A stretch of 64,000 nucleotides of DNA from a virus. Below are positions 53,098-62,200 of this stretch, one piece after another. Both the position numbers and the translations under genes were made by a program. A model generated the notes under the pieces. That model searched no databases. It was not told the origin of the DNA and was given only the letters and a program-made list of their open reading frames with translations. Positions within the stretch are counted from its first letter, which is position 1, and each line of letters starts with the position of its first letter. The DNA is taken from positions 34,069 to 98,068 of IMG/VR virus record IMGVR_UViG_3300007735_000794; one strand, given 5' to 3'.

Positions 53098-54894
53098 TTG
53101 TCAAATTTTACATATCCAGCACTTCCAGCCGTTGTTGCAGGTCTAAAAAATCCAGAAATAGTCGATGCAAAATTTGTATACAATTATTTTATGTCTGACG
53201 AGCGCGTTAATGAAAAATCACTAATCCAACAAGCCGATGGTGTAACTGATCAAGCGTATTTTGTCTCGAGACAAAAACAACAACCTCGATTCGTCAAATT
53301 AACATTCAAACAAGCAGCATACAACGCAGAAAATATCAATATCAACAATGTGATATCTGCGGGCGCGCAAATAATGTATGAAGATGCGCCATTTAATCAA
53401 AATACATCTGCAATAAAAGTTGCAGATACAGTTGCAGATCAAAGAGCATATTTAGTTGCTTCTGCATCAAATAGCGACCTTTTCTTCGACAACAAATCAC
53501 TATTTGATTCTACAATGCTAGATGAATCTCATATGGCTGCAATAGACACATCAAATTCAAAATCATTTATCTTTAATGCCCTAAAAAATATACAGTCAGC
53601 AGGCTATCAATACGCGAAGACAGATGCAAGTGACATTGTAAGAAGCGACTTTTTAAATGACATAAAAGGATTCTCTGCTAGCATTTCATTAAGCAATTTA
53701 TTCATTTCTGACATAGTAGAGAATATCATTTCGAATGAGACGACAATATTCGCAGATGAATTTGCATCTACAAAATCAAAAGCAAAACAGATTCAAAAAA
53801 AATCAAGAATTTCAACAAATACATTTGTACTTTCCGCAGAAGATTATGATCTTACAATTCCGTATTATGAATATGAACTTCTTGATGCTGTAAGCGTCGA
53901 ATCAACAGACGTTGTCGTCACGCATGTTGGATTTGCAATAGAAAAATACGGACAAAATATTGATGGCTCGCTAAAGATTTATGACACATTCTATCTTGAT
54001 GCAGGAAGTAATGACTTATACGACTATGAAGTGAGATATGGCGGGTTGTACACGTACGTAGTGAGATCAATTTTTCAAATAACAATATACGCTGCAGTCG
54101 TAACAAATTCAGGAACTTCTACACAAATTGCAAAAACAAAAATGTTGTTTGGAACATCAGGCAAGAACAACGATGTCTTTTGCATTGAAGAAACGCCTCC
54201 ACCTGCGCCCGATGATGTATACTTTAGACTGTTACCTACAGGTGACTTGTTTATTGGTTGGAAATTTCCATTTAACAAACAGCGTGATATTAAAAAATTT
54301 CAAGTATTCAGGCGCAAGACTTTACAAGAGTCATTTGAGCTTATAAAGCAACTTGATTTTGATGATTCAATCGTGAAATCACCTAATATCGAAAATGTTC
54401 CATCAATTTTGATAGAAAAGCATTCACAACCAACATGCTTGTTTGTTGATAAGACATTCAATGTAAATTCAAAATTTATTTATGCAATTGCAAGTATTGA
54501 TGCCCACGGATATTCATCGAACTATTCAACGCAGTACGAAGTCAATGTTAATCTCTACACAGAATCGTTGATCATCAAAGCAGTAGTTAGAAAAGATTGC
54601 CCAAAACCATATCCAAATCTTTATATCAATCAAGACTTTTTTGTTGATTTAGTAAAAGATTCTAATCATACAAAAATGTCAATTTTTCTAGATCCCGATT
54701 ATTCTGATATGTATAATAATGCAGGTAAAAAATTAGGGATTATGGCATTCAATAATAAGCGCGCATCTTATAAACTTCATATTCTTGAAACAAATCTTGC
54801 GCAAGATCAAATATTAGACATTACATTGAAAAATGAAAAACTCCCTGTTGAAATTCCGGCGAGTGAAGCAAAAGTTTACACACAAGTAAGATAA
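53098..54894 (+). CDS. Tail structural protein with Fn3-like domain
   Basis: This 598-residue protein starts at TTG (53098); a good AAGGGG ribosome site precedes it and the next Met is some 90 residues in. P-P-P-A-P-D-D-V-Y-F-R, G-D-L-F-I-G-W-K and K-F-Q-V-F-R-R-K (about 368-465) form a typical Fn3 domain. The N-terminal 350 residues are mixed and unrecognised. It starts one base after the 1123-residue gene. Confidence 0.6.
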   Translation: MSNFTYPALPAVVAGLKNPEIVDAKFVYNYFMSDERVNEKSLIQQADGVTDQAYFVSRQKQQPRFVKLTFKQAAYNAENININNVISAGAQIMYEDAPFNQNTSAIKVADTVADQRAYLVASASNSDLFFDNKSLFDSTMLDESHMAAIDTSNSKSFIFNALKNIQSAGYQYAKTDASDIVRSDFLNDIKGFSASISLSNLFISDIVENIISNETTIFADEFASTKSKAKQIQKKSRISTNTFVLSAEDYDLTIPYYEYELLDAVSVESTDVVVTHVGFAIEKYGQNIDGSLKIYDTFYLDAGSNDLYDYEVRYGGLYTYVVRSIFQITIYAAVVTNSGTSTQIAKTKMLFGTSGKNNDVFCIEETPPPAPDDVYFRLLPTGDLFIGWKFPFNKQRDIKKFQVFRRKTLQESFELIKQLDFDDSIVKSPNIENVPSILIEKHSQPTCLFVDKTFNVNSKFIYAIASIDAHGYSSNYSTQYEVNVNLYTESLIIKAVVRKDCPKPYPNLYINQDFFVDLVKDSNHTKMSIFLDPDYSDMYNNAGKKLGIMAFNNKRASYKLHILETNLAQDQILDITLKNEKLPVEIPASEAKVYTQVR

Positions 54895-54944
54895 TTTTTA
54901 ACGTGATATTTTTATGCAAATAATTAAAAAAGAGGAAGTCGACA

Positions 54945-55637
54945 ATGGCATTTCTTAGACAAGACACAGGCAACATTGTTATTGACGCAGTATTGACTGA
55001 TATCGGCCGCGCAAAACTTGCGCAAGGCAATTTTTCAATTTTTTCTTTTGCTTTTGGCGACGACGAAATCGACTACAGCGTTATTGAAAAATACGGACAA
55101 ACAGTCGGAAAAGAAAAAATTGAAAAGAATACACCGATTTTCGAAGCCTTGACGAACACGAACTTAGCAATTAAAAGTACGCTAACTTCATTGTCAAAGC
55201 CAAATCAGCTATATATGCCACAAATGACAATTAATGGTTTGTCTTCTGGCATTTTGACAATTAACGAAGGTAGCTCATCAAAAGGCGTGTCAATTAGCGT
55301 TGCAATGAGTTCAACGATTGGTGGATCAGTTCCAGCAGAATTAGTTGACAACGTGTTCATTGTTTACGTCAATCGTTTGTTCTTGTCTGTATCGGGTCAA
55401 GTTCCAATAAATTCGCAAGCGCTATCAAACAATCCTGCAATGAATACAGCACGTTATGAGATTGCATCGACTACAAGCACAACACCAATAACATTAAATG
55501 CAAAAAGTATTCCGCAAGCAACGTATAATACATACTCAGCATTTTCCGGCGGATCATACATAAAAACATTTGTAAGAGTTGTAGGAAGAAATTCAGGAAT
55601 AAGCAAAGACTTTGAAGTAAGAATCGCAGGAACCTAA
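54945..55637 (+). CDS. Tail structural protein, paralogue of 46827-47792 at N-terminus
   Basis: This 230-residue protein has the N-terminal module G-R-A-K-L-A-Q-G-N-F followed by F-A-F-G-D-D-E-I-D-Y, shared with the 321-residue tail protein. A beta-sandwich rich in Ser/Thr follows (about 85-230). A strong ribosome site (AAGAGGAAG) lies before the ATG, fitting an abundant virion protein. The 50-base gap upstream shows no clear promoter. It may be a repeated ring or fibre subunit. Confidence 0.6.
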   Translation: MAFLRQDTGNIVIDAVLTDIGRAKLAQGNFSIFSFAFGDDEIDYSVIEKYGQTVGKEKIEKNTPIFEALTNTNLAIKSTLTSLSKPNQLYMPQMTINGLSSGILTINEGSSSKGVSISVAMSSTIGGSVPAELVDNVFIVYVNRLFLSVSGQVPINSQALSNNPAMNTARYEIASTTSTTPITLNAKSIPQATYNTYSAFSGGSYIKTFVRVVGRNSGISKDFEVRIAGT

Positions 55638-55646
55638 GAGGATTAA

Positions 55647-56870
55647 ATGATCAAACTACTTTCGCCAGACGACATCAAAACAAGCACGTCATATCTTAAT
55701 CAATTAGTCGATATTCTCCCAGAAAATATTAGCGGTTCTGCGTCTCGTAGAACATATGATGTATTTGTTACATCTTCTGCTGGATCAACTATTTCTTCAA
55801 TCACTTCATCGTTATTTGAAACAGTGTACGATCAAGATTACACAACAGTTACAGCAAATGAAATTCTTGATATGACAGTAGGCTTATATGTTTCATCAAG
55901 CACTGTGACTGGCTCATCTTACGTCGGTCTTGATTCTGTGGGCAAATTGTTATTTACATCTCAGTCTGTTATGATGCGTGAAAAAGTTGGAATTTATCAA
56001 GAATACGCGCAAGTTTTGTTAGGTGACAAAGATCAACAATTCACATCACCATTTACAATTACAACAGAAGACAATACAGCAAAAATAGACGAAGCGTTGT
56101 TTATCAACTTTAAGCGATTGTTTACAAGAGACAAAATTAAACCAGAAACTTTTGCAATGCGTTTCTATACAACAGCAGCAATTGATGATACAACACCAAC
56201 ATATCCAAGCTATGCAAATCTTGCAATCACTTCACTTTCTGGTTCCAAAGTATTCTCAGATGTTGGAGCTGCAACATCCGTTCAATATTCGTATGGCGGT
56301 CAAGTCGGTAATATCGTTGATGCTGCAAGCACAACATCAAATGTCGGTCTAATTTTCTATGATCAGGGCATTGCCGTACTTGATCTTAAAAAGATAACAT
56401 CAGGATCGCAGCATATGTCGGGTACAATTAGTGCTGTAGGGACATCTACGTCTACAATCACAATGGGCAAAGTTGGTGCAGGTAACGCATCTGCGAAGTT
56501 TATTCCCGACTTTCTCGTATCAGGCTCGATTAATGACATTGTGAAACACATTGCGCAATGTAGATTCAATTCAGGCTCAGACACGGCAATCACATTCCAA
56601 AATATTACGAATATAAATTCGACGCTAGTTTTCTGCAGAGCAACTGCAGATGAGTTTAATTACTCAACAAATCCGACTGCAACAGACACAAATGGAAGAA
56701 TCGTTGTAATTGATGAAGGTCAAGAAGACACACAACGCACATTCTCGTTTATAACCTCAGTGGGTTTGTATGACACTGCAGGTGATTTGCTTGCAGTTGC
56801 AAAACTTAGCAGACCAATAGAAAAGAATGATGAAAAGGATCTCACAATTAGAGCAAGGCTTGACTTCTAG
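55647..56870 (+). CDS. Tail structural protein sharing a C-terminal module
   Basis: This 407-residue beta-rich, Ser/Thr-rich protein ends in a module (about 365-407) with F-S-F-I-T-S-V-G-L-Y-D, L-L-A-V-A-K-L-S-R-P-I and R-A-R-L-D-F. The same pattern closes the 764-residue protein downstream. This suggests that both dock to the same partner by their C-termini. A GAGGA ribosome site precedes the ATG. No catalytic motif is seen. Confidence 0.6.
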   Translation: MIKLLSPDDIKTSTSYLNQLVDILPENISGSASRRTYDVFVTSSAGSTISSITSSLFETVYDQDYTTVTANEILDMTVGLYVSSSTVTGSSYVGLDSVGKLLFTSQSVMMREKVGIYQEYAQVLLGDKDQQFTSPFTITTEDNTAKIDEALFINFKRLFTRDKIKPETFAMRFYTTAAIDDTTPTYPSYANLAITSLSGSKVFSDVGAATSVQYSYGGQVGNIVDAASTTSNVGLIFYDQGIAVLDLKKITSGSQHMSGTISAVGTSTSTITMGKVGAGNASAKFIPDFLVSGSINDIVKHIAQCRFNSGSDTAITFQNITNINSTLVFCRATADEFNYSTNPTATDTNGRIVVIDEGQEDTQRTFSFITSVGLYDTAGDLLAVAKLSRPIEKNDEKDLTIRARLDF

Positions 56871-56885
56871 TCAAAGAATCGATGA

Positions 56886-59180
56886 ATGTCATTTATACCG
56901 ATAACACAACAAAATATTGAAAATGTAACGCTTGTATTGCATCCACAATATAATTTTGTTTCATCTTCTTTGGGCATCACAGGCTCGATAAATCTTGTAG
57001 CAAAACCCACAAATACAATACGTGATATCACAGAAGAAACACAGAGTGGTATAGGATGGACTCAAGGGCAAATTTTGAATATACCTATGGTGGCCTCGTC
57101 AGAAGTTAACAGAGGTACTACAGATGTATCGGGTTTAATGATAAAGTACATGCAGAACGTGCATAGTCAATCAAATCCGCTGAGAAACGACATAACATTT
57201 GCGCCCGCAAGATATTCGATGCCGTACAAGTTCAATGATGACTATTCAGGCTCACCCTATATTATGAAGAGAGTCATGACAGAAACGCTGATGCCGTTTT
57301 ACAAGCACAGTTTTAGTCATAGCGATTTTTCATGTGTAAATTATAACTCATTAAATTTCTTTTCATCGTCACATATTCCTAACAATACAGCAATAATTTA
57401 TGCAAATACATCAGACACTACATCGTATCCATACACACCACAAAGTGAATTTACAATAGATTTTTATATTAATCCTCGCTATAAATCACAAAAGAATAGT
57501 GCATATACAGCAGGGACGATTATGCATTTATCGTCAACATTTGCTGTTTCTCTTGTGACTGGTTCTAGCAAAGATGAAAATCAAAATATTGATGGATTTA
57601 GGCTGTTATTGCAATTAAGCCAAAGCGCAGATCAACCACCCACGACAATAAATATTGCTAATGTTGCATCAGGTCTTTCATATCCAAAAAACCTGACATA
57701 TATCACACAAGACAATGCGCTAAAGTGGAATAATTGGCATCATGTAACAATACGATGGGGCAGTCTTTCAAGAAGCTACGGTTCAGGAAGCATAACTGTT
57801 GATAATTTAGAAACAACATTTAATATTCCATCTTCGTCTATATCAACAAACTCTGATGCGCTCGTATTGGGAAACTATTACGCAGGACCGTCAGCGATGT
57901 ATGATTTTTTCAATACAAACGCTGCATCAAATGAAGGGATACCGCATCTCACACAATCGACAGGAACAACAGACCCACATCTTTTTAGATTTGATAATCC
58001 TTTACGTGCAGAAGTTCATGATTTAAAAATCTTCAAGCGCTATTTGTCAAATTTTGATATAAAAAGGTACGCAACAAAATCAAATAGTAAAGACAAAGAT
58101 TTGTTATTTTATGTTCCACCCACATTTAGCACAGAAACAGATAATCACATTGTTTTGACAACACCATTTAGCACAAAAACAAAAACGACGACCACTCCCT
58201 TTAACGCAGATTTGGCATATTCAGTTAACGGATTTTATGTTAATCTTGAAAATTATACAAAAGACTTCGTCACAAAACAGCACCCACGCTTATACAATTT
58301 GACTGCATCTGCAATTATTGCTGCAGGACCCAATTTATCTGCAAATGAAATTTTGTATTCAAATTATAGAACTTCAAAAAGAAATTTATCAATTTTGCCA
58401 AATGATAACGGTCTGCTTTACCCTGATTTTTCGATTCTTGAAAATGAAACTAGCAATATTTTCAAGAATGACTTGGGAAATACAGACACAAGCATTATTT
58501 CTATGAGAGCAATAGCATCATCTTCATCTGTTTTCCCCGGGTTAGCGCCTGACTATGATGAAATTTGTGGCGCAACACCTACCAACATGTCTGGCGCTTT
58601 GGGTGCTGCTTTGTCAATTGCACAAATGTTTAAAGATCAAAGCTCAAATATGGTTTCAATTTTTGATATGTCAACACTTGACTACGGAAGATCTATACAG
58701 CAAGGCACATTCACTCTAAAAGATTCGCTGTTATACGGATCATATGGTGAAATGTCATTGACATTAAAAGACAATGAAGCAGGATCGTTGTACAGAAGTG
58801 ATTGTCTAACAACGCCCGCGACGTGGAATTCTGTTGGGAACATATTTTATGCAGAAGGTTCGTCGATCATTGTCAATCCGCTTTTAGCGATGCTTGGATC
58901 AACTAATTATGAGATTGCGTACAAGGGTGAAAAGCATACAAATGTCTTCATTGTAAATGCACCAGCTCCTGCGTCATTAATAAACTCTTCTTCTAATACG
59001 ACATACGAAACATTTTCAGTAACAGATAACGCGAATGAAAGAGAAGATAGATTTGTCTATATCACTGGAATAAATTTGCACGATGAAAATTTGAATGTTA
59101 TTATGCGTTCAAATTTAGCGCAGCCGATAGCAAAGCGCGACTCAGACGAGTTTGTTTTTAGAGTGAAATACGATTTCTAA
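56886..59180 (+). CDS. Tail protein with LamG-like domain and shared C-terminus
   Basis: This 764-residue protein has a LamG/concanavalin-like domain at about 185-395, with S-E-F-T-I-D-F-Y-I-N, N-W-H-H-V-T-I-R-W and E-V-H-D-L-K-I-F-K-R. Its C-terminal module has R-F-V-Y-I-T-G-I-N-L-H-D and ends F-R-V-K-Y-D-F, as in the 407-residue protein. It is the last tail gene of the block. A glycan-binding role at the baseplate edge is plausible; the polysaccharide bound is unknown. Confidence 0.65.
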   Translation: MSFIPITQQNIENVTLVLHPQYNFVSSSLGITGSINLVAKPTNTIRDITEETQSGIGWTQGQILNIPMVASSEVNRGTTDVSGLMIKYMQNVHSQSNPLRNDITFAPARYSMPYKFNDDYSGSPYIMKRVMTETLMPFYKHSFSHSDFSCVNYNSLNFFSSSHIPNNTAIIYANTSDTTSYPYTPQSEFTIDFYINPRYKSQKNSAYTAGTIMHLSSTFAVSLVTGSSKDENQNIDGFRLLLQLSQSADQPPTTINIANVASGLSYPKNLTYITQDNALKWNNWHHVTIRWGSLSRSYGSGSITVDNLETTFNIPSSSISTNSDALVLGNYYAGPSAMYDFFNTNAASNEGIPHLTQSTGTTDPHLFRFDNPLRAEVHDLKIFKRYLSNFDIKRYATKSNSKDKDLLFYVPPTFSTETDNHIVLTTPFSTKTKTTTTPFNADLAYSVNGFYVNLENYTKDFVTKQHPRLYNLTASAIIAAGPNLSANEILYSNYRTSKRNLSILPNDNGLLYPDFSILENETSNIFKNDLGNTDTSIISMRAIASSSSVFPGLAPDYDEICGATPTNMSGALGAALSIAQMFKDQSSNMVSIFDMSTLDYGRSIQQGTFTLKDSLLYGSYGEMSLTLKDNEAGSLYRSDCLTTPATWNSVGNIFYAEGSSIIVNPLLAMLGSTNYEIAYKGEKHTNVFIVNAPAPASLINSSSNTTYETFSVTDNANEREDRFVYITGINLHDENLNVIMRSNLAQPIAKRDSDEFVFRVKYDF

Positions 59181-59188
59181 GAGACAAA

Positions 59189-59719
59189 ATGGGACTTTCG
59201 CTAGGACTTGATATATCAACATCATGCACGGGTTTTTGTATACTTGATGACGACTGCAAGTTGATTAAAATCGACTTTATTAGGCTTGATAATATCGACA
59301 ATTTTTTTGAAAAAAGTGACAAAGTTGAAGAAGTTTTCAATGAAATAAAAAAAGAATTTAATATCGCAAATGTGTTTATTGAACAAAACTTGCAAGCATT
59401 CCGCCCAGGACTCTCATCAGCGTCAACGATAGACACGCTTGCAAGGTTCAACGGAACAGTTACATACATTGCTTATAAAGTATTTGGTGTTAAGCCAACT
59501 GCAATTAATGTAATCGCAGCAAGATCAGCCGTTGGACTAAAGATCGATCATAAAGACAAATCAAGAACAACAAAAGAAAAAGTTTTTGCATGGGTTTTTG
59601 CATCAATTCCTGTAAATTGGCCCACAAACAAAAAAGGCGGATTTAAACCTTCATGTTTTGATATGGCAGATTCATATGTGATAACAAAAGCTGGCATTTT
59701 ATTAAATGTAAAGAGATAG
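59189..59719 (+). CDS. RuvC-like Holliday junction resolvase
   Basis: This 176-residue protein has the RNase H-like resolvase core: G-L-D-I-S-T (D8) in the first strand, V-F-I-E-Q (E65), and F-D-M-A-D-S-Y (D158, D161) in the last helix. These four acids match the RuvC metal site. It would cut branched DNA before packaging, the job done in T4 by the unrelated endonuclease VII. It follows the last tail gene by 8 bases but belongs by function to the replication genes after it. Confidence 0.8.
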   Translation: MGLSLGLDISTSCTGFCILDDDCKLIKIDFIRLDNIDNFFEKSDKVEEVFNEIKKEFNIANVFIEQNLQAFRPGLSSASTIDTLARFNGTVTYIAYKVFGVKPTAINVIAARSAVGLKIDHKDKSRTTKEKVFAWVFASIPVNWPTNKKGGFKPSCFDMADSYVITKAGILLNVKR

Positions 59720-59729
59720 CTACAAAGCT

Positions 59730-59735
59730 TATAAT
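59730..59735 (+). promoter_or_regulatory. TATAAT box 5 bases before the primase GTG
   Basis: TATAAT lies 5 bases before the GTG at 59741 in a 21-base gap, with no Shine-Dalgarno sequence between. It fits the layout seen at 11097, 11894 and 30198. Confidence 0.4.
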
Positions 59736-59740
59736 TTAAT

Positions 59741-60706
59741 GTGTCATCTACATATACAGAAAGAATTAATTTCATTCAAAAATCACTTGGTAAGGGTCAA
59801 GTTTCACGTGATGGAAATGATATTTCTATTTCGTGCCCGCATTGCAAAGAACATCTAAAAAAGAAACTTGCAATTAATCTTGAAAATTGGAAATTTCATT
59901 GTTGGGTTTGCGATGCAAAAGGTAATTCACTTGTTCCTCTGCTACGAAAGTTTAGTTCAAATGAAAATTTAGCTTATTACAGAGCACATTTTCTAAATGA
60001 CAAAATTTTCGCTGCTGATTTAGAATTCGTCGAAGAGCAAGCAGTTAAATTGCCAGATGGATTTTTACCAATTGTTCTTGCAAATTTAAAACATCCAGAT
60101 GTAAAAGCAGCAATGCGTTATCTTTGTGCAAGAAACATCACAGAACATGAAATGTGGAAATTCAAGATTGGAATCACAGTAAGCGATGAAAAATTTGCAA
60201 GAAGAATAATTTTTCCATCACTTAACGCTGATTATGAAGAAAACTATTTTGTTGGAAGAAGCATCGATAAAAATGCAAGAATTCGATACATGAATGCAAT
60301 TAATGACAAAACTAGCATCATTTTTAATGATTATGCGATAGATTGGGATAAAAAAATATATTTGACAGAAGGTATTTTTGATTTTATTGCGCTAAAAGAG
60401 AATGGAACGTGTATGCTTGGTTCGTCCTTGAGCGAATCATCGCTTCTCTTTAAAAAGCTAGTAGCAAATGAATCAGATATTGTTCTTTGCTTAGACAATG
60501 ACATGGTAAAAAAGACAGCAAGAACAGCAGATTTATTAACTTCATATGGCTGCAAAGTCGAAGTGATGGATACATCATCAGCAAAAGACATAGCAGAAAT
60601 GACAAATGAACAGCTTGATATTGCAAAAGAAACAATCAAGGAATGGTCACCCAAAACTTCATTCTTATACAAGATTTCTACAATTAAAAGCGGATCAATG
60701 TTTTAA
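59741..60706 (+). CDS. DnaG-type DNA primase
   Basis: This 321-residue protein starts at GTG. It has a zinc ribbon with C32, C35, C54 and C57 (C-P-H-C and C-W-V-C) and a TOPRIM core with E210 in L-T-E-G-I-F-D and D252/D254 in C-L-D-N-D. It is as short as T4 gp61 (342 residues) and lacks a helicase-interaction tail like that of DnaG. It lays down RNA primers for the lagging strand. Its stop overlaps the stop of the converging cupin gene by 4 bases. Confidence 0.9.
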   Translation: MSSTYTERINFIQKSLGKGQVSRDGNDISISCPHCKEHLKKKLAINLENWKFHCWVCDAKGNSLVPLLRKFSSNENLAYYRAHFLNDKIFAADLEFVEEQAVKLPDGFLPIVLANLKHPDVKAAMRYLCARNITEHEMWKFKIGITVSDEKFARRIIFPSLNADYEENYFVGRSIDKNARIRYMNAINDKTSIIFNDYAIDWDKKIYLTEGIFDFIALKENGTCMLGSSLSESSLLFKKLVANESDIVLCLDNDMVKKTARTADLLTSYGCKVEVMDTSSAKDIAEMTNEQLDIAKETIKEWSPKTSFLYKISTIKSGSMF

Positions 60707-60969
60707 AATTCTGTTATCTCAATTATAAGATCGCCTTTTCCTTTGACTGCTCTGTGCCATGTTTTTGCAGGAATAAAATACGTTTCGCCAATTACAAGCT
60801 GCGCAGGCAATGAAGCATCAAATTGAACACACCAATCACGTCCTTCAAGGATACGAACGTGACGATTCATCTTGTCTTGATGCCATTCAAGTTCATACTG
60901 CGCAGTGTCAGCGCTAAATTTTCGAATTATTTTTCCATCTACAATTGTTTGTGTGTATGGTTTGCTCAT
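60703..60969 (-). CDS. Small cupin-like protein
   Basis: This 88-residue protein is a single beta-barrel by pattern. L-E-W-H-Q-D-K and H-V-R-I-L-E-G occur near the start; Y-F-I-P-A-K-T-W-H-R and G-D-L-I-I-E-I-T near the end match the second cupin motif G-x-x-x-x-P-x-x-x-x-H. H74 and nearby residues could bind metal. It is probably cytoplasmic, with unknown substrate. It follows the gene at 60970-61587 directly on the minus strand. Confidence 0.6.
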   Translation of the reverse strand: MSKPYTQTIVDGKIIRKFSADTAQYELEWHQDKMNRHVRILEGRDWCVQFDASLPAQLVIGETYFIPAKTWHRAVKGKGDLIIEITEF

Positions 60970-61587
60970 TTACCACCAGCCTGGAACGTTCCTTCCAAAC
61001 ATTTTTGTTGCTCTACAAGCCCAATAACCCGCCGATGTTTTGTCTTTATTCTTTGCGCACTTATGACGTGCAGCGAATGATTTTCTACGTGCTTTGTGCT
61101 TTGGTGAATCACCCATTGCATCGGGCAAGCTTGATCCAAATGATACTTTTTTAACTTTGCCCGTCTTTGGATCTCTTACGTAAACATGAGCTCTGCCACC
61201 TGATCTTGATGCACCTTTCACGCCTAAAGTAACTTCTCTATTTTTGTATTTTGCTTCGTTTATGTCTTCATCCCACATTGGAAAGTCGAGAGGAACTGAT
61301 TCTCCATCAAATTCGCCGTAGCTTCCAATGTCTGAATTGAATAACTCTACTTCGTCTTCTGTAGCATTATAAAGACCTCGTTCATACAACTTTCTTGCTT
61401 TGTTCAAAACACCAAAAAACTCGTCAGTCCCAGGGCGATATACGTTATCGTCAAATCTAATTTGATTATCAAGATGATAAGAAACACCTTCATTAATAGC
61501 TTTTTCAAGAGTGTTTTTGCGCGGTTTATGAATTGTCTCACTTAGCGTAATCTCATGAACAAATGACTCTAATAGTTTCTTAAACAT
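60970..61587 (-). CDS. Putative packaged protein with basic Cys-containing C-terminus
   Basis: ATGs exist at 61614, 61599 and 61587; the last gives an 8-base overlap with the previous stop and a targeting peptide of normal length (M-F-K-K-L-L-E-S-F-V). L-S-E-T follows after about 17 residues and I-N-E-G some 20 further on, two candidate prohead-protease sites. The C-terminal 70 residues are basic, with K-V-K-K-V-S-F-G-S, A-R-R-K-S-F-A-A-R-H-K-C and G-Y-W-A-C-R, a pattern I associate with conserved virion proteins of marine T4-like phages (from memory). It may bind DNA inside the head. Confidence 0.65.
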   Translation of the reverse strand: MFKKLLESFVHEITLSETIHKPRKNTLEKAINEGVSYHLDNQIRFDDNVYRPGTDEFFGVLNKARKLYERGLYNATEDEVELFNSDIGSYGEFDGESVPLDFPMWDEDINEAKYKNREVTLGVKGASRSGGRAHVYVRDPKTGKVKKVSFGSSLPDAMGDSPKHKARRKSFAARHKCAKNKDKTSAGYWACRATKMFGRNVPGWW

Positions 61588-61843
61588 CGACTTTCTCATA
61601 CTGAATGTAGTCATTTATAACATCAATATACTCATCGCAAATTGCGATTTTCTCTTTTATCCACTCAGGCAAAGATTCACCATCATTAATGATATCGTGC
61701 AATTGCATTGATTTTTTTGAAATAGAATGCAAATTTGATTTAACCATATCAATTGATTCGTAATCTGCTTTTTGGTCAAATGATATATGAGTTTCTAGCT
61801 CTTCTTTGATTATTTTTCTTATGTACTCATTTGTTAATTTCAT
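61580..61843 (-). CDS. Small putative packaged protein
   Basis: The ATG at 61843 is preferred to the GTG at 61852. The 87-residue product starts M-K-L-T-N-E-Y-I-R-K-I-I-K-E-E-L, an amphipathic targeting-like helix with an I-K-E site. The C-terminus has L-P-E-W-I-K-E-K-I, then Y-I-D-V-I-N-D-Y-I, a helical hairpin that I recall from short head-associated phage proteins, unverified. A TATAAT hexamer on the minus strand lies about 19 bases upstream. The next gene overlaps by 8 bases. Confidence 0.6.
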   Translation of the reverse strand: MKLTNEYIRKIIKEELETHISFDQKADYESIDMVKSNLHSISKKSMQLHDIINDGESLPEWIKEKIAICDEYIDVINDYIQYEKVDV

Positions 61844-61904
61844 TTTGCACACAAATATGTTGATTATAGTATATATCGAGCATATTGTTGAAATAATTAA
61901 TCAT

Positions 61905-62168
61905 ATGCAACAAGAACAATTGCGTCAAGAAATAAGAGAAATCATTCAACTACTGAATGATGAAGCACTTTTTCATAAACGAAATGCAAAAGATGAATTT
62001 GAAACAACAAAAGAAGCATCGCCCGCTGAGCTTCGTCATTCATTGTATGAAACAATTTGTTCATTAATTGATGTTTATGATGAGCTTAGCGAAGAAAATA
62101 TGTCACCTACGATGTCAAGCAATATAAAAAAATTGTCATCAATAGTAAAAAAAATAACATCTAATTAG
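61905..62168 (+). CDS. Small protein with targeting-like N-terminus
   Basis: The frame is open from 61806, but the ATG at 61905 gives M-Q-Q-E-Q-L-R-Q-E-I-R-E-I-I, the amphipathic start seen in the packaged set, and avoids reading into the divergent gene. The 87-residue product is helical and acidic with a Lys-rich end. I-R-E could be the cut. Function unknown; it precedes the recombination nuclease gene by 32 bases. Confidence 0.5.
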   Translation: MQQEQLRQEIREIIQLLNDEALFHKRNAKDEFETTKEASPAELRHSLYETICSLIDVYDELSEENMSPTMSSNIKKLSSIVKKITSN

Positions 62169-62200
62169 TAAAATTTCATTTTTCGTATTAAAATATAGAT

